Assembly (NCBI GenBank): GCA_003170295.1
Contig: PNAJ01000022.1
Span: 1-64,000, forward strand
Length of the DNA: 64,000 bases
Direction of reading: 5' to 3'
Source of the DNA: Bryobacterales bacterium
GTDB lineage: Bacteria; Acidobacteriota; Terriglobia; Bryobacterales; Bryobacteraceae
Part shown: one piece after another, positions 33,209 through 41,850 of the stretch
How the letters are laid out: every line of letters begins with the position of its first letter
Position numbering within the stretch: position 1 is the first letter of the stretch
The notes under the pieces: model-generated
Seen by the model: the letters and a program-made list of their open reading frames with translations, nothing else
What the model was told of the DNA's origin: nothing
The model's database searches: none
Made by a program: the position numbers and the translations under genes

Positions 33209-33883
33209 ATGACAAGACGCGACGTTTTGATGCTGTCCGTTGCAGCCGTGCCGATCATGGCCTCTCCAGCGGGCGAATTCTGGAACCAGAAGAAACCCGA
33301 GGACTGGACGGACGACGAAGTCCAGGAGATGCTTACAAAATCTCCATGGGCCAAGGAGGCATCCGTCAGCGTGTTTGGCGGCGCGGGCGGATCGCTGCTC
33401 AATCGCAACGGCGCGATGAACCGGTCGGGGAACATGAGCAGCACCGGTAGGCAGCGCACCAATACAACCCAAACCACGCAGTCGAGCGATGGGCCGGATC
33501 TTCACTACAAGGCGATCGTGCGCTGGGAATCGGCGCTGCCTCTTCGAGAAGCGAAAAAGAGCAAGGCGACGGAAGGCATTGCGGATTTTTACATCCTGGC
33601 TCTGGTGGGAGACCTCGCGCTGGCTGATCCCGATGCCGATGAGGCGCAGCGCGAATCGCGTCTCGACATGATGAAGCAGTACACGAAGCTCGAACGGCAC
33701 GGCGGAGCGATCCCTCTTGCCAACGTCGAGCTGGTGAAGAAAGTAGGAACGCTGTTTTATTTTCCGCGGGCGGAGCCGATCAAGGACGGGCAGGTGACGT
33801 TCCTCACCAAGATGGGACCCGTTGAGGTGAGATGCAAGTTTGCCGTTAAAGAGATGATGTATCGCGGTCGGCTCGAGTTATAA
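33209..33883 (+). CDS. Exported protein, paralogue of the gene at 6212
   Basis: The protein has 224 residues. The N-terminus MTRRDVLMLSVAAVPIMA carries a twin-Arg and hydrophobic segment, so Tat export is possible. The mature part begins FWNQKKPEDWTDDEVQEM then SPWAKEASV, and ends LTKMGPVEVRCKF then RGRLEL. These ends match the 6212 protein closely, while the middle (about residues 55-95) differs: Asn/Thr/Ser-rich here, glycine-rich there. A shared WxSALPLRE / WQTALPIRQ motif follows. Function unknown; both genes are followed by an alkylation-repair glycosylase gene. Confidence 0.72.
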   Translation: MTRRDVLMLSVAAVPIMASPAGEFWNQKKPEDWTDDEVQEMLTKSPWAKEASVSVFGGAGGSLLNRNGAMNRSGNMSSTGRQRTNTTQTTQSSDGPDLHYKAIVRWESALPLREAKKSKATEGIADFYILALVGDLALADPDADEAQRESRLDMMKQYTKLERHGGAIPLANVELVKKVGTLFYFPRAEPIKDGQVTFLTKMGPVEVRCKFAVKEMMYRGRLEL

Positions 33884-33994
33884 AATGCGCGCGGCCCTTT
33901 TCTTCCCAACCGTATTCGCTCTTCCTTGGACCGCGAAGTAACCAAGTCCGAAAACGGCCAGGTTTCTGTCGCGCACTGCGGCATAATCGAAGCA

Positions 33995-35392
33995 GTGGAA
34001 CTCACCCGCACAGTTTGCGATCGCGCCCGTCTGGCTCGCGATGCCCGATTCGACGGGCGATTCTTCGTCGGCGTCACATCGACGCGGATTTACTGCCGCC
34101 CGGTGTGTCCCGCGCCATCGCCGAAGCCGTCGAACGTTATCTATTACCCGTCCGCTGCTGCGGCAGCCGAGGCCGGATTCCGTCCCTGCCTGCGCTGCCG
34201 CCCCGAAACGTCGCCGGGAACGCCCGCGTGGCTCGGGACGTCGGTCAGCGTGTCCCGAGGATTGAGGCTGATCGCCGAGGGCGCGCTCGATGAGAACAGC
34301 GTCGACGAATTGGCGGAGCGGTTGGGTCTCGGGTCGCGCCACCTGCGGAGAATGTTCCTGCAGCATTTAGGAGCCACGCCCATCGCGGTGGCACAAACGC
34401 GCCGCGTCCACTTCGCGAAGAAGCTGATCGATGAAACATTGCTGCCGATGACGCAAGTGGCGATGGCGTCGGGATTCGGCAGCATCCGCAGGTTCAACGC
34501 CACGTTTCAGAAACTATACGGACGGACACCCGGCGATCTTCGCAGATCCACTTCCCGCGAACGAAACGGAAACGAGTCCGGAGTTTACACATTTCGCCTC
34601 GGCTACCGGCCGCCGTATAACTGGGCGGCGATGATCGGATTCCTGGCGCCGCGCGCGATGCCCGGAGTCGAGACGATCACAATCGACGAGTATCGCCGGA
34701 CCATTTCCTTAGACGGTAGTGCTGGATTCATCTCGGTTCGCCCCATATTTGCGAAAACTTATCTGGAGCTGCGAATCGAATTCCCCGAACCCTCGGCACT
34801 CTTCCGAATCGTCGAACGCGTTCGAAACATCTTCGACCTCCGTGCCGATCCGGCAGACGTCGATGGACACCTGATGCGCGATGCGAGTCTTAAGGGGATG
34901 GTGCGGAAACACGCGGGGATGCGTGTGCCGGGATGCTGGGATGGATTTGAAATCGCCGTACGGGCCATCCTCGGACAGCAAGTGAGCGTCAAGGGCGCCA
35001 CGACCATGGCGGGACGTTTGGTCGCGGAGTTCGGTCAAGATCTCGGCGACGCGCGAATTTTTCCGAACGCCGAAGTGCTCGCCGATGCGGACCTGACACG
35101 TATCGGGCTAACGAAGCACCGCGCGCACTCCATTCGAGAACTTGCGTCGGCAGTCGCACGCGGCGAGGCTTCGTTCGATGTTTCGCGTGGCCTCGAATCA
35201 TTCGAGGAAACGCTCACCAGACTGCCGGGCATCGGTCCGTGGACGGCGCAGTACATCGCGATGCGAATCGGCGAACCCGACGCGTTCCCATCGGGCGATC
35301 TTTATCTGCGCAGTTTTGCCAAGGAATCGGAAGCGTGGCGCCCGTGGCGGGCATATGCGGCAATGTACATCTGGAACGGGAGTCATTCATGA
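33995..35392 (+). CDS. Ada-type regulator fused to AlkA DNA-3-methyladenine glycosylase
   Basis: The protein has 465 residues from GTG at 33995. Residues 1-75 form the Ada zinc domain with Cys34, Cys38, Cys65 and Cys68 (IYCRPVCPAP and CLRCRP); Cys34 is the expected methylphosphotriester acceptor. An AraC-type HTH (about 88-180) includes VAMASGFGSIRRFNATFQKL. The AlkA part (about 195-465) has the N-terminal beta domain, AVRAILGQQVSVKGA, the HhH text LTRLPGIGPWTAQYIAM and the catalytic Asp in PSGDLYL. The Ada methyltransferase domain is absent, but ogt follows with a four-base overlap, supplying it separately. Methylation of Cys34 probably induces the operon. Confidence 0.92.
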   Translation: MELTRTVCDRARLARDARFDGRFFVGVTSTRIYCRPVCPAPSPKPSNVIYYPSAAAAAEAGFRPCLRCRPETSPGTPAWLGTSVSVSRGLRLIAEGALDENSVDELAERLGLGSRHLRRMFLQHLGATPIAVAQTRRVHFAKKLIDETLLPMTQVAMASGFGSIRRFNATFQKLYGRTPGDLRRSTSRERNGNESGVYTFRLGYRPPYNWAAMIGFLAPRAMPGVETITIDEYRRTISLDGSAGFISVRPIFAKTYLELRIEFPEPSALFRIVERVRNIFDLRADPADVDGHLMRDASLKGMVRKHAGMRVPGCWDGFEIAVRAILGQQVSVKGATTMAGRLVAEFGQDLGDARIFPNAEVLADADLTRIGLTKHRAHSIRELASAVARGEASFDVSRGLESFEETLTRLPGIGPWTAQYIAMRIGEPDAFPSGDLYLRSFAKESEAWRPWRAYAAMYIWNGSHS

Positions 35393-35886
35393 ACTACACC
35401 TATCTCGACACTCCGATTGGAACGCTCCTCATCGCCGGCGATCACGAAGCGGTGCGTCGCATCGATTTTCCCAAGAACGGCAGAGCGCGATTGCCGGAGC
35501 AGGACTGGACCGAATCGTCGCGCGGTCCCGTCGGTCAAGCGGTTAAGCAACTGCGCGAGTATTTTGCGGGACGACGCGTGGATTTCGATCTACCGCTCGC
35601 GCCGAAGGGCACTGAATTCCAGCGCACCGTGTGGCGCAATCTTCAGGACATCCCCTACGGCAAAACGATTTCATACGGTGAGTTGGCGAAGCGCGTGGGG
35701 AATCCCAAAGCGTCGCGAGCGGTGGGCGCAGCCAACGGCCAGAATCCGATCCCGATTGTGATCCCTTGCCATCGCGTAATTGGCGCGAACGGAAAACTCA
35801 CCGGCTTCGGCGGCGGCCTGCCGACCAAGGAAGCTCTGCTCGCGCTCGAAACTCCGAGGGAACAGAAGCAGCTTAAACTCACCTAG
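35389..35886 (+). CDS. ogt: Methylated-DNA-protein cysteine methyltransferase
   Basis: This 165-residue suicide enzyme repairs O6-methylguanine. The active site PCHRVIG has the acceptor Cys; the HTH region is FQRTVWRNLQDIPYGKTISY, then GELAKRVGNPKASRAVGAAN. The start overlaps the Ada-AlkA stop by four bases. The gene ends in a four-base overlap with the convergent ABC permease gene. Confidence 0.96.
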   Translation: MNYTYLDTPIGTLLIAGDHEAVRRIDFPKNGRARLPEQDWTESSRGPVGQAVKQLREYFAGRRVDFDLPLAPKGTEFQRTVWRNLQDIPYGKTISYGELAKRVGNPKASRAVGAANGQNPIPIVIPCHRVIGANGKLTGFGGGLPTKEALLALETPREQKQLKLT

Positions 35887-37481
35887 TTGGTTATGGGACC
35901 GTCGCCCGCCGACAGCGCCGCGATCATCGATTCCTTCAATCGATCCGCGGCGTCTACCGCGGATTGAAGCGCGATGCGGTAAACAATCGTCGCCACCACC
36001 GCATCGAATGCGAGGACGGCGAAAAATGCAGCTTCGCTATCGAACGCCCAGCGCGCCAAATACGCAAGCCCCGCGGGAATCGATGCCAGTGGATAAATCA
36101 CGAATAGCATCGCTTGAACGCGGCCCGCCGCGCTGGAGCGGAACGACGTCGCCGGATCCACGGCCCTCGCCTGGTGGACCGATAGAAGATTCCCCACGCC
36201 TAACAAAAAAATCGTGAGAACGCCGGCCACCGAGTATGCCTCCGCAAGGCGCGAGATGCTCAGAGGCATCCCGAGAAACGCGCAGACGATGGTCACTGCC
36301 GAAATTTCAACCAGGATGAAAAAGACCGCGCTGAGGTTTTTTCCAATCAACACGCGCGCAAAGGGCACAGGCGCCAAGAAATAAAACTGCGCGGCGGACC
36401 GGTCGAAGCCGAACGAATTCCAGAAACAGACTCCACTCAGTAGCAGTAACGAATAGACACTCACCGCGGTCAGATAATTCGCACCGAGCACCGCCTTCCC
36501 AACCCCGCCCCTGCCGAGCGTCAGCGGCAAGCAGATCACCGCGCCGAACGTGAATCCCATCAGGAACACCAGCCGGAATCGCGGAGAGCGAACCAGGAAA
36601 CGGATCTCTTTTTCGATCAATGCCGCCAGGGGATCCCGAAACAACAGCGAGGGCAGACGGAAAAATCTCTCCACCAGCCCGTCTGGCCGCGGCGACCGCG
36701 CGGCCGTTGCCGAGGCTGCCTGCGCGTCGAAGGAGAGCGATGTCTTGAACTGCCAGTATCCGAAGAGCGCGGCGGCCAATGCCCAGGCGAGCACGATCGC
36801 GAGCGATTGCTCGATCAACTCGCGCTCCATCAGATTCGCCGTCGCTGTCCAGGGCCAGCCGATCCATGCGTCTCCCATCAAGGCGCGGAGCCCCCTGCCG
36901 CCGCCGGGCGCGCGAAGCATCAGCAACTGCGGTAAGCCCGCGCAAATCATCAACAGGAGAAAAGCCACCTCGCGAATTCTCTTGTGCGCGAGAATCCGCA
37001 CCACCAGATCGCGCAACCCCACCGCGAGAAACAAATTGAAGAATATATAGGGGGCGAGCGCCAGGGCGGTCCACTTCGGCATCGCGGGGTTCAACAAAAT
37101 CCCGAACGCGAGGCCCATCACGATGAGCAACATTTCCACCGCGGCCGTGACTCGCAACATGACCTCGATCGAAAATAGTTGCGACGCTGGGATCGGATAG
37201 ACTTTCAGCTTTCTTAGTTCGAGGGACGCGCCGGTGGCGGCCATCAATAGCGGCACGACTTGCCAATACAGGAACACCAGCAGCAATCCGCCCGTCAGCA
37301 CGGCTTTCATCGTGCCGAGATTCGCCGGATTCGCCGCCAGCCGCGCCGTGGAAATTGCCGCCAGCAACCAGAAACCGTACCATCCAACGCCGACGACGGC
37401 GCTCCAGGCCACGCCGCCGCGCGGAAAGGAATTCCGTAGCGTCCGCCACTGTGCCCAGAGGATTGCGCGAGCCTGATTCAT
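35883..37481 (-). CDS. ABC-2 type exporter permease, large
   Basis: The protein has 532 residues with about twelve predicted membrane helices (for example VAWSAVVGVGWYGFWLLAAI near the N-terminus and FFILVEISAVTIVCAFLGMP late). The cytoplasmic loop near residue 290 has RDPLAALIEKEIRFLVRSPRF. The organisation resembles permeases that pair with single ATPases of the drug/antibiotic-exporter or YhaP type. The ATPase gene lies 7 bp upstream. The substrate is unknown. Confidence 0.85.
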   Translation of the reverse strand: MNQARAILWAQWRTLRNSFPRGGVAWSAVVGVGWYGFWLLAAISTARLAANPANLGTMKAVLTGGLLLVFLYWQVVPLLMAATGASLELRKLKVYPIPASQLFSIEVMLRVTAAVEMLLIVMGLAFGILLNPAMPKWTALALAPYIFFNLFLAVGLRDLVVRILAHKRIREVAFLLLMICAGLPQLLMLRAPGGGRGLRALMGDAWIGWPWTATANLMERELIEQSLAIVLAWALAAALFGYWQFKTSLSFDAQAASATAARSPRPDGLVERFFRLPSLLFRDPLAALIEKEIRFLVRSPRFRLVFLMGFTFGAVICLPLTLGRGGVGKAVLGANYLTAVSVYSLLLLSGVCFWNSFGFDRSAAQFYFLAPVPFARVLIGKNLSAVFFILVEISAVTIVCAFLGMPLSISRLAEAYSVAGVLTIFLLGVGNLLSVHQARAVDPATSFRSSAAGRVQAMLFVIYPLASIPAGLAYLARWAFDSEAAFFAVLAFDAVVATIVYRIALQSAVDAADRLKESMIAALSAGDGPITN

Positions 37482-37488
37482 AAGAGCG

Positions 37489-38247
37489 CTACAACCAGTC
37501 GAGCGTTTCCGTCGTGCGATCCACGCCTACCGCGCGGACGAAGGCGTCTTCCAATGTCTCGGACGCGCCGCGCAGTTGATCCATCGAACCTTCCACCACC
37601 ACTTTCCCTTCGTTGATGATCGCTACGTGGTCGCACAGCCGCTCCACTACTTCGAGTACGTGGGAGGTTAAAAAAATCGTGGCGCCGTGCCGCACCTGTT
37701 CGAGAAGAATATCCTTCATCAGACGCGCGCCCACGGCATCCACGCCTTCAAACGGCTCGTCCATCAGGAACAGGCGGGGTCGGTGGATCAGCGCGGCCGC
37801 CATCGCGACGCGTTTGCGCATGCCCTTGGAGTATTCGACGATGAGCTTTTTCTGGCTGCCGTCGAGCTCGAACAGCTCCAGCAACTCCGCCGATCGCTGG
37901 CGCGCCATCTTCTGTTCCAGCCCGTACATGCGGCCCACAAACTCGACGAACTCGCCGCCGGTCAGATGGTCGAACAGAAGGGACTCGTCGGGGACCAGTC
38001 CGATCATCTTCTTAATTTCGAGTCCTTGCTCGGGCATCGCCAGACCCAGCAGACGGATCGTGCCCGACGTCGGAGGCGCCAGCCCCATCAACATTTTGAT
38101 CGTGGTGGTCTTGCCCGCTCCGTTCGGTCCCAGGAAGCCGAAAAAGCTGCCCTGCGCGACGGTCAGGCTAAGCCCGTCAACGGCCGCCTTGCTTCCATAG
38201 AGCTTGCGAAGATTCTGGACTTCAATAGCGGGAGGAAGCTCGGGCAT
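37489..38247 (-). CDS. ABC transporter ATP-binding protein
   Basis: The protein has 252 residues. Walker A GPNGAGKTTT, Q-loop in GLVPDESLLFDHL, signature YSKGMRKRVAMAAAL, Walker B LFLMDEPFEGVD and switch His in LTSHVLE are all present. ATG at 38247 is preferred because GAGGG lies five bases upstream; a GTG six bases earlier is too near that site. It should energise the permease encoded next to it. Confidence 0.92.
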   Translation of the reverse strand: MPELPPAIEVQNLRKLYGSKAAVDGLSLTVAQGSFFGFLGPNGAGKTTTIKMLMGLAPPTSGTIRLLGLAMPEQGLEIKKMIGLVPDESLLFDHLTGGEFVEFVGRMYGLEQKMARQRSAELLELFELDGSQKKLIVEYSKGMRKRVAMAAALIHRPRLFLMDEPFEGVDAVGARLMKDILLEQVRHGATIFLTSHVLEVVERLCDHVAIINEGKVVVEGSMDQLRGASETLEDAFVRAVGVDRTTETLDWL

Positions 38248-38275
38248 GCGCACCCTCTATGGTACCGGACTGCTT

Positions 38276-38704
38276 TTAGTAGGTGCAGCTCATCGGTTGA
38301 TATTTCTCGGCGGCGGCCGGAGCCGCAGTGGGAATTGCCGCCTTCCAGCCTTCGAGCAAGGTCGAAAGAAGCTGTTCGACTTCGGCGAGCGGCGCATCGA
38401 TTTGCTGCGCGTTCGCTTCGATCAGCCGCGTCTGCATATAAGCGTAGAGCTCGCGCAGGGGCCGGCTGATCTCTTCGTAGTGCGGATCGAGTGACCGCGA
38501 GAGCTCCCTCAGAATCTCGAGCGCGCGCGTAATCTGGCGCGATCGCTCCCGAATCTCTCGCGCCTTCAAGTGGCGCCTCGCTGTGACCGTCGCTTCGATC
38601 GCGCCGCGATAGAGCATGCAAACCAGCTTGACAGAGTCTGCGCTTAATATTTCCGTTTCCAGATACTTGCCATGGTTCGAATAAGCCGTGTTCGAGTAAG
38701 CCAT
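38276..38704 (-). CDS. fliS: Flagellin export chaperone FliS
   Basis: The protein has 142 residues. The helical core fits FliS: YLETEILSADSVKLVCMLYR, then GAIEATVTARRHLKAREI, then ITRALEILRELSRSLDPHYE, and YAYMQTRLIEANAQ. FliS binds the flagellin C-terminus and prevents early polymerisation. It follows flaG by 15 bp and would be transcribed from the same sigma-28 promoter. Confidence 0.93.
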   Translation of the reverse strand: MAYSNTAYSNHGKYLETEILSADSVKLVCMLYRGAIEATVTARRHLKAREIRERSRQITRALEILRELSRSLDPHYEEISRPLRELYAYMQTRLIEANAQQIDAPLAEVEQLLSTLLEGWKAAIPTAAPAAAEKYQPMSCTY

Positions 38705-38719
38705 TTAGAGGATGTATCG

Positions 38720-39004
38720 CTACCTTTGGTTATTCTCTTCGGCCATCTTCAGAACTTGTTCAGTCGGAATTTGCTCAACCACTTCGCCGGTGTTCTTATT
38801 GACCACGCGTACCACGGCAATCTTGAGCGCACGATCGATAATGAAGGTGATTTCGTTGTTCTGGCCGAAGAGTTGGGCGGCATTCACCGTCTTGACGGCT
38901 CGGAGAAGCGCTTTCTGTTCCTCGGACTGCGGTTGCACCGGCTGCGCCGTTTGAGTCGCCCCCGTGAGGTGGGACGCGAGACTGTTGATAGACGAAATAT
39001 TCAT
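38720..39004 (-). CDS. flaG: FlaG-family flagellar protein
   Basis: The protein has 94 residues. The FlaG core is ITFIIDRALKIAVVRVVNKN followed by TGEVVEQIPTEQVLKMAEE. I chose ATG at 39004 (MNISSINSLAS) because an upstream ATG at 39055 would lie within the sigma-28 promoter. FlaG proteins affect filament length; fliS follows. No fliD or flagellin gene lies between or beside them. Confidence 0.88.
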   Translation of the reverse strand: MNISSINSLASHLTGATQTAQPVQPQSEEQKALLRAVKTVNAAQLFGQNNEITFIIDRALKIAVVRVVNKNTGEVVEQIPTEQVLKMAEENNQR

Positions 39005-39045
39005 ATCGCCGCCTGGAGTGCAGTTCACAACTGCTCTCAAACAGC

Positions 39046-39072
39046 TCATCGGCACGCCGCAGAAAAGTTTTA
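39046..39072 (-). promoter_or_regulatory. Sigma-28 (FliA) promoter of flaG-fliS
   Basis: The minus strand reads TAAA-N15-GCCGATGA, one base from the sigma-28 consensus, 42 bp before the flaG start. It sits only about 10 bp after the nuoB stop, which separates the flagellar unit from the respiratory gene. Confidence 0.85.
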
Positions 39073-39082
39073 AACTAACTTG

Positions 39083-39640
39083 CTAAGCGAGGTTAAGGAC
39101 TTTTCCGATTGAGTTGGTGTCCAGCTCGATCTTCTTTTGCAGCATCGTGATCGCGTAAATCAATTGCTCCGGCCGCGGAGGGCAGCCCGGGACGTAAACG
39201 TCGATCGGAATCACCTGATTCACAGGCACCAGCGCGTAGTTTGAGAACACGCCGGTCGAAGTCGCGCACGCGCCCATCGAGATCACCCACTTCGGTTCCG
39301 GCATCTGCTCGTACAACCGGCGGATCACGGGAGCCATCTTATTGGACACTCGGCCGGCAATAATCATGAGGTCGCTCTGCCGCGGAGATCCGCGCATCAC
39401 TTCAGCGCCGAAACGCGAAATGTCGTAGCGCGAGCCGATCATCGACATCATCTCGATCGCACAGCACGCCAACCCGAAGCTCATCGGCCAGATCGAGTTC
39501 TTGCGCGCCCAATTGATCGCCATGCTGACGGTCGTCGTGACAATAGACTCGCCGAATTCATCGGCCTCCGGCTCCTGATCGACGCGCGCGAACAACTCCG
39601 GCGGCTGGCTCAAATGAAACTTCGGTTCTGGTGCGTCCAC
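39083..39640 (-). CDS. nuoB: NADH-quinone oxidoreductase subunit B
   Basis: The protein has 185 residues. The N2 cluster Cys are in [11 protein letters not shown] (adjacent Cys pair), [11 protein letters not shown] and [12 protein letters not shown]. The N-terminus is about 25 residues longer than E. coli-type starts. NuoB carries the terminal iron-sulphur cluster N2, next to quinone. No other nuo gene is adjacent, so this copy stands alone; it may be a dispersed complex I gene or part of a second, partial set. Confidence 0.94.
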   Translation of the reverse strand: MDAPEPKFHLSQPPELFARVDQEPEADEFGESIVTTTVSMAINWARKNSIWPMSFGLACCAIEMMSMIGSRYDISRFGAEVMRGSPRQSDLMIIAGRVSNKMAPVIRRLYEQMPEPKWVISMGACATSTGVFSNYALVPVNQVIPIDVYVPGCPPRPEQLIYAITMLQKKIELDTNSIGKVLNLA

Positions 39641-39654
39641 GTTAGGATTATCTC

Positions 39655-40137
39655 ATGACCAGCGAATTATTTCTCTCGCACTCCACCACCAAGCTGACGC
39701 AGATGACCGCCTATATCGAAGCCTGCCTCTCAAAGCTCACTCCTGATCAAATATGGAATCGCACCCATCACTCTCAAAACTCCGTCGGCAATCTGGTACT
39801 GCACCTGTCCGGCAACGTCCGCCAATGGATCGGATCGACTATCGGTGGCAAGCCCGACGTCCGCGATCGCGACCAGGAATTCTCGGCCGATCAAGTCCCC
39901 GAGCTTCTTCTCACGCTCAAAACGACAGTAAGCCAAGCGATTGAAATCCTCGAAAACCTGCCGCCCGACCGCCTGACCGAGCGCGTTTCGACTCAGGACG
40001 GCGACCGATCCATCCTCGAAGTGATCTATCAGGTGGTCGGTCATTTCCAACAGCACACCGGCCAGATCATCTTCGCGACCAAGCTTCTTAGCGGCGAAGA
40101 CCTGAAATTTTACGCGCCGGCGAAAAAAAGTACTTGA
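39655..40137 (+). CDS. DinB-like protein (DUF1572 type)
   Basis: The protein has 160 residues. Helical DinB fold: LTQMTAYIEACLSKLTPDQI, then NSVGNLVLHLSGNVRQWIGS with the first metal His, and VIYQVVGHFQQHTGQIIFAT with the last two His. The H...H-x3-H pattern marks metal-dependent DinB/YfiT-type hydrolases or thiol transferases, whose substrates are mostly unknown. It is divergent from nuoB by 14 bp. The MerR promoter overlaps its 3' end. Confidence 0.87.
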   Translation: MTSELFLSHSTTKLTQMTAYIEACLSKLTPDQIWNRTHHSQNSVGNLVLHLSGNVRQWIGSTIGGKPDVRDRDQEFSADQVPELLLTLKTTVSQAIEILENLPPDRLTERVSTQDGDRSILEVIYQVVGHFQQHTGQIIFATKLLSGEDLKFYAPAKKST

Positions 40138-40164
40138 CCCTGCCGTTACGTCAGGCCTGACTCT
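40134..40164 (+). promoter_or_regulatory. MerR-type promoter with a dyad in a 19-bp spacer
   Basis: TTGACC (40134-40139) and a weak -10 GACTCT (40159-40164) are 19 bases apart, the long spacing typical of MerR-controlled promoters. Between them lies an imperfect dyad, CCTGCCG-TTA-CGTCAGG (40139-40155). The -35 overlaps the stop codon of the DinB-like gene. Probable autoregulation of the regulator at 40181. Confidence 0.5.
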
Positions 40165-40180
40165 ATCCTTGAAGGAAGAG

Positions 40181-40918
40181 ATGTTTCAAGCGCAACAGTT
40201 TGCTGAGCTGGCCGGCGTGACGGTGCGAACCCTGCATCATTACGACCGCCTGGGTCTGCTGCGGCCGCGCCGCACCGAATCGGGGTATCGTATCTACCGC
40301 GAATCCGATCTGGAGAGGCTGGAGCAGATCGTCGCGCTGAAGTTCGTCGGTCTTCCTTTGAAGCGGATCAAGACCCGGCTCGACCGCGACAACTTCGAGT
40401 TAGCTGAGGCATTGCCACGGCAGCGCCTCGTGCTCGAAGCCAAGCGTAAGCTGATCGATCGCGCCATTCAAGCGATCGAGGACGCCGAACGCACGCTCGC
40501 AACCGGTCAGCGGCCCGACGCCGCAATCCTGAAGAAAATCATCGAGGTGATCGAAATGCAAGACAACGCACAGTGGTCGGAACAGTATTACAGCGAAGAA
40601 GCCCTGGCGAAGTTGAAGAAGCGAGAATGGACGCCCGAAATGCAGGAGGAGACCACGAAGAAGTGGACGGCGCTTTTCCGCGACGTCGAAGCCGCGCTCG
40701 ACGAGGATCCCGCCAGCCCGAAATCACAAGCGCTGGCCGCGCGATGGGGCGCCCTTATCCTAGACTTCACCGGTGGCGACCCGGATATTACAAAGGGCCT
40801 GAACGCTGTCTGGAAAGATCCGTCTAATTTGCCCGCGGAGACCCAGCAGAACATGAAGCCTTACAGTAATCCCAAGGTCCACGAGTTCATCCAAAAAGCC
40901 TTCGCAGCGGGAAAGTGA
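40181..40918 (+). CDS. MerR-family regulator with TipAS-like ligand-binding domain
   Basis: The protein has 245 residues from ATG at 40181 (AAGGA lies about five bases upstream; a TTG 12 bases earlier is less likely). Residues 1-70 are a MerR winged helix: FAELAGVTVRTLHHYDRLGL, LRPRRTESGYRIY and LEQIVALKFVGLPLKRIK. A coiled coil follows (about 75-115). The C-terminal region (about 130-245, SEQYYSEEALAKLKKREWTP onwards) matches TipAS, which binds antibiotics or other small molecules. It probably activates its own promoter. No efflux gene follows. Confidence 0.9.
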   Translation: MFQAQQFAELAGVTVRTLHHYDRLGLLRPRRTESGYRIYRESDLERLEQIVALKFVGLPLKRIKTRLDRDNFELAEALPRQRLVLEAKRKLIDRAIQAIEDAERTLATGQRPDAAILKKIIEVIEMQDNAQWSEQYYSEEALAKLKKREWTPEMQEETTKKWTALFRDVEAALDEDPASPKSQALAARWGALILDFTGGDPDITKGLNAVWKDPSNLPAETQQNMKPYSNPKVHEFIQKAFAAGK

Positions 40919-41286
40919 ACGCTATTTCTTCTGATTTCCGGCATTTACCACTTTCATCCGCCGCGGTCCCGCATTTCTTCGACTATCTTGAAATCGAAAG
41001 GAGTCCAGGCGCTCTTCCAACGGAGAGCGGGATCGACCAGTAGGGGCAATTCTAGAACAAGCGCCGATACGGGTCTGTGTGCGTTGGATTGTTGCCAGTC
41101 AAAGACTGGTCCCTAGGCGGACGGGGTTACGCTCGTGGCTTCCAGTTGAGGAAGGGTAAATAAATCAGCTAAAGGAAGCGCTTCCGATAATAATTTTGAG
41201 GTTTTTTGAAAATCTAATGTAGGGTGAACTATTCAGCCGGCAGCCTCCGTTGCGCCTCGTGGAGGATAATTAGACGAGGTGTCGAC
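40919..41286. other. Intergenic stretch without a recognised gene
   Basis: About 370 bases separate the MerR gene from the next CDS. I find no convincing reading frame, tRNA or RNA gene. It contains one copy of a 17-base dispersed repeat at 41229-41245 and an A/T-rich patch near 41185-41220 that could be a promoter for the following gene. Confidence 0.5.
41229..41245 (+). repeat. Dispersed 17-bp repeat, copy 1
   Basis: CTATTCAGCCGGCAGCC occurs identically here and at 49850-49866, and similarity continues for about ten more bases with scattered mismatches. Both copies are intergenic and close upstream of accessory genes of unknown function. The core has an AGCCGGC palindrome-like centre. Confidence 0.6.
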
Positions 41287-41775
41287 GTGAGCATTACGAG
41301 TGGGTTGGCCGGCTTAAAGGCCGCGGCGGATCTAACAAAAGCATTACGCGATACCGCGAAGGCCGGATCGTTGAAGCCGGACGAGTTCGCCGGACGCGTA
41401 GGGGAAATCTATGACTACATCGTTGATTCCAAGGACGCTCTCATCGAAGCCAAAGATGAAATCCAACAGCTTAAAGCCGAGCTGAAAGCCCGGGATGATG
41501 GAGAGCGAATTGAGAGGGAGCTCGAACACGATGGCTATGTCTACTGGCGTAATGACACGGACGGAAAACGTGCAGGGCCATATTGCGTTTTCTGCTGGAA
41601 GAAGGAAGACAAGCTCGTTCCGCTGACTCACATTTCGGGGATATTCGGAGGCACCCACAAATCTAAGCGTTACGACTGCGTAACTCATGGAGTGTTTCTG
41701 GTCCCAACTGGCGACGTGGATACGAACTATGGAAAGCCCCAGACTTACCGCGGAGGCGGCGGAAGAGAGATTTGA
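41287..41775 (+). CDS. Accessory protein with N-terminal helix and C-terminal zinc-ribbon-like region
   Basis: The protein has 162 residues from GTG at 41287. The first half is helical (LAGLKAAADLTKALRDTAKA, then IYDYIVDSKDALIEAKDEIQ, then a charged coiled coil). The second half has VYWRNDTDGKRAGPYCVFCW with a C-x2-C, and a later Cys in KRYDCVTHGVF that may complete a zinc site. I recall similar proteins in accessory and phage-related regions but no function. It is the only gene between two housekeeping blocks. Confidence 0.62.
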   Translation: MSITSGLAGLKAAADLTKALRDTAKAGSLKPDEFAGRVGEIYDYIVDSKDALIEAKDEIQQLKAELKARDDGERIERELEHDGYVYWRNDTDGKRAGPYCVFCWKKEDKLVPLTHISGIFGGTHKSKRYDCVTHGVFLVPTGDVDTNYGKPQTYRGGGGREI

Positions 41776-41850
41776 TGCCGTGATCCGCATGCTCAACTTT
41801 TATCGAGGACGCGCGCCTCCGATCACCGCTTCGCTACACTAGTAATTACC

